In this document: piece by piece, positions 62,890-64,000 of the stretch
Layout of the letters: the number at the start of each line of letters is the position of its first letter
Numbering within the stretch: position 1 is the stretch's first letter
Assembly (NCBI RefSeq): GCF_020497125.1
Contig: NC_059082.1
Location: 48,382,524 to 48,446,523 of the forward strand
Direction of reading: 5' to 3'
DNA from: Mauremys mutica
Lineage: Eukaryota > Chordata > Testudines > Geoemydidae
DNA: 64,000 nucleotides
The notes under the pieces: generated by a model
What the model saw: the letters and a program-made list of their open reading frames with translations, nothing else
Databases searched by the model: none
Told to the model about the DNA's origin: nothing
Program-made: the position numbers and the translations under genes

Positions 62890-64000
62890 AGTGGCAGGAC
62901 TTTCCACTGTCCCCTAGGCCAGCCAAAGACACACTCTTTGAGACTCCATTTTATACACCGATACAAACAAGTTATGTATTGTCCCTCTGACATAGTTAGT
63001 TACTGCCCCCTCATGTGGCCTGTTACCTTGTATATGTTGGCTCAATCAAAACATCTCTATTCATCACACTGTCATCCTGACCTTATCTTTAAGAGAGATC
63101 AATGTGTTCTTGTTATCTTTGGGGGCGGGGGAGTTTTTGTACCATATTGGCTATCAGGCTGTTCTGGTACCATCCTTCTGGAATGTGTTTGTGTGAGTGT
63201 CCTGTGCCTAGCCTTTTTTAGGAATGTATGTGTTTTTTGCAATACCAGGCCTGTTCTTGCCAGGTTCTGTGAGCTTGCAAGCAGGCAGAGCCTGACCTCT
63301 GCCAACTTTGCTACTATGCTCTATATCAGCAAAGCTTGACCGCTACTTTTGTTCAGGCCTCACACCAGGTCTTGGATACAAGGGCTTATGTCTCAGGCTC
63401 CCTTCCTACTACAGGTAGATGATATTATGGTATATTGAATACATCTAACCTGAATCACAATTCATTACAAAATGGACATTATGAAAATATTAATGTGTGC
63501 TGAAAGATGCAGTTGTTCAGGCATATTGTACAGCTGCACAAGTCAGGACTTAACTAAACATCTACACTTCTTGGTCTGTTGAAAACACTTGGCCTCTGGC
63601 CTTGGGCCTTTCAGTGCACCTGATGGATTCAGATGTCTGGGGTAAACACACACCTTGTCACTTGTTATCACAGTGCACCACTGATGAAAATACTTAGTTT
63701 TCAAATGTTGCAGAAGGATAGCCATCGCTTTTCAAGGACAGATTTGCAAATAAAACATTCTGGCCATGTGGATTCTCTTTTGTTAAACAGACAAAACATG
63801 ATTGATAATGATTGATCTTATTATTTGCCATTCAAATACAAAGTACATCATCTAAAGGGAATTGAACATTCACCACTTTATTTATACATTTAAAATAAAC
63901 ACAGTAATACTAAGTATTACAATGTTACTGACCACATAGGTGACTTTTAAATTTTAATGTACATATTATAATATAGATATTGCAATATTAGCTGAAATAA

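Larger units (their letters stand above)
60943..64000 (+). other. IFT140: IFT140 intron after exon g (partial)
   Basis: It starts GTGGGA and runs off the window. It contains a solo LTR (61446-62591) and a SINE (62676-62889). I see no recognisable element in 60943-61440 or 62890-64000. Confidence 0.85.

Overview
This is vertebrate nuclear DNA, most likely from a cryptodiran (hidden-necked) turtle. The main evidence is several copies of a tRNA-derived SINE of the tortoise/Cry type, abundant CR1 LINEs ending in the ATTCTATGATTCT motif, DIRS tyrosine-recombinase retrotransposons, a Penelope-like element and Gypsy elements. This combination is typical of turtles. The species cannot be named from the sequence.

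The only host gene seen is IFT140, an intraflagellar transport complex A (IFT-A) subunit, on the + strand. Seven consecutive internal coding exons are present (91-182, 16310-16437, 29597-29714, 36125-36255, 47386-47542, 57582-57713, 60743-60942). They have consensus splice sites and their phases join in frame. They cover the end of the second WD40 propeller and the entry into the helical (TPR-like) half. The gene runs off both ends of the window, so nearly everything else is intron filled with mobile DNA.

Layout. Intron 1 (183-16309) holds an RTE-like LINE (minus strand) split by an internally deleted DIRS element. It also holds an old DIRS element split by a second DIRS, which itself carries a Penelope-like element with a perfect 14-bp target duplication and a chimeric CR1. 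Intron 2 (16438-29596) holds a long DIRS element with gag, RT/RNase H, recombinase and internal complementary region, followed by a complete 3.8-kb PIF/Harbinger transposon. Intron 3 (29715-36124) holds SINEs and a CR1 cluster (minus strand) cut by small Penelope fragments, one with an intact hammerhead-ribozyme core. Intron 4 (36256-47385) holds two CR1s, a solo Gypsy-type LTR carrying a hAT element, MITEs, and a solo LTR with another LTR nested in it. Intron 5 (47543-57581) holds a complete, young Gypsy element (48847-56515, minus strand). Its pol order is PR-IN-RT-RH (Gmr1-like), its capsid resembles SCAN, and its LTRs carry a 47-bp tandem array. Intron 6 and the following partial intron hold MITEs, another solo LTR and a SINE.

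The most interesting items are the Gmr1-like Gypsy element (domain order, SCAN-like capsid, pol reading frame open through the LTR, variable LTR repeats), the ribozyme-bearing Penelope fragments, the DIRS internal complementary regions, an unexplained third ORF in the Harbinger element, and a GC-rich 0.3-0.4 kb element found twice in one DIRS copy. All family assignments were made by eye.
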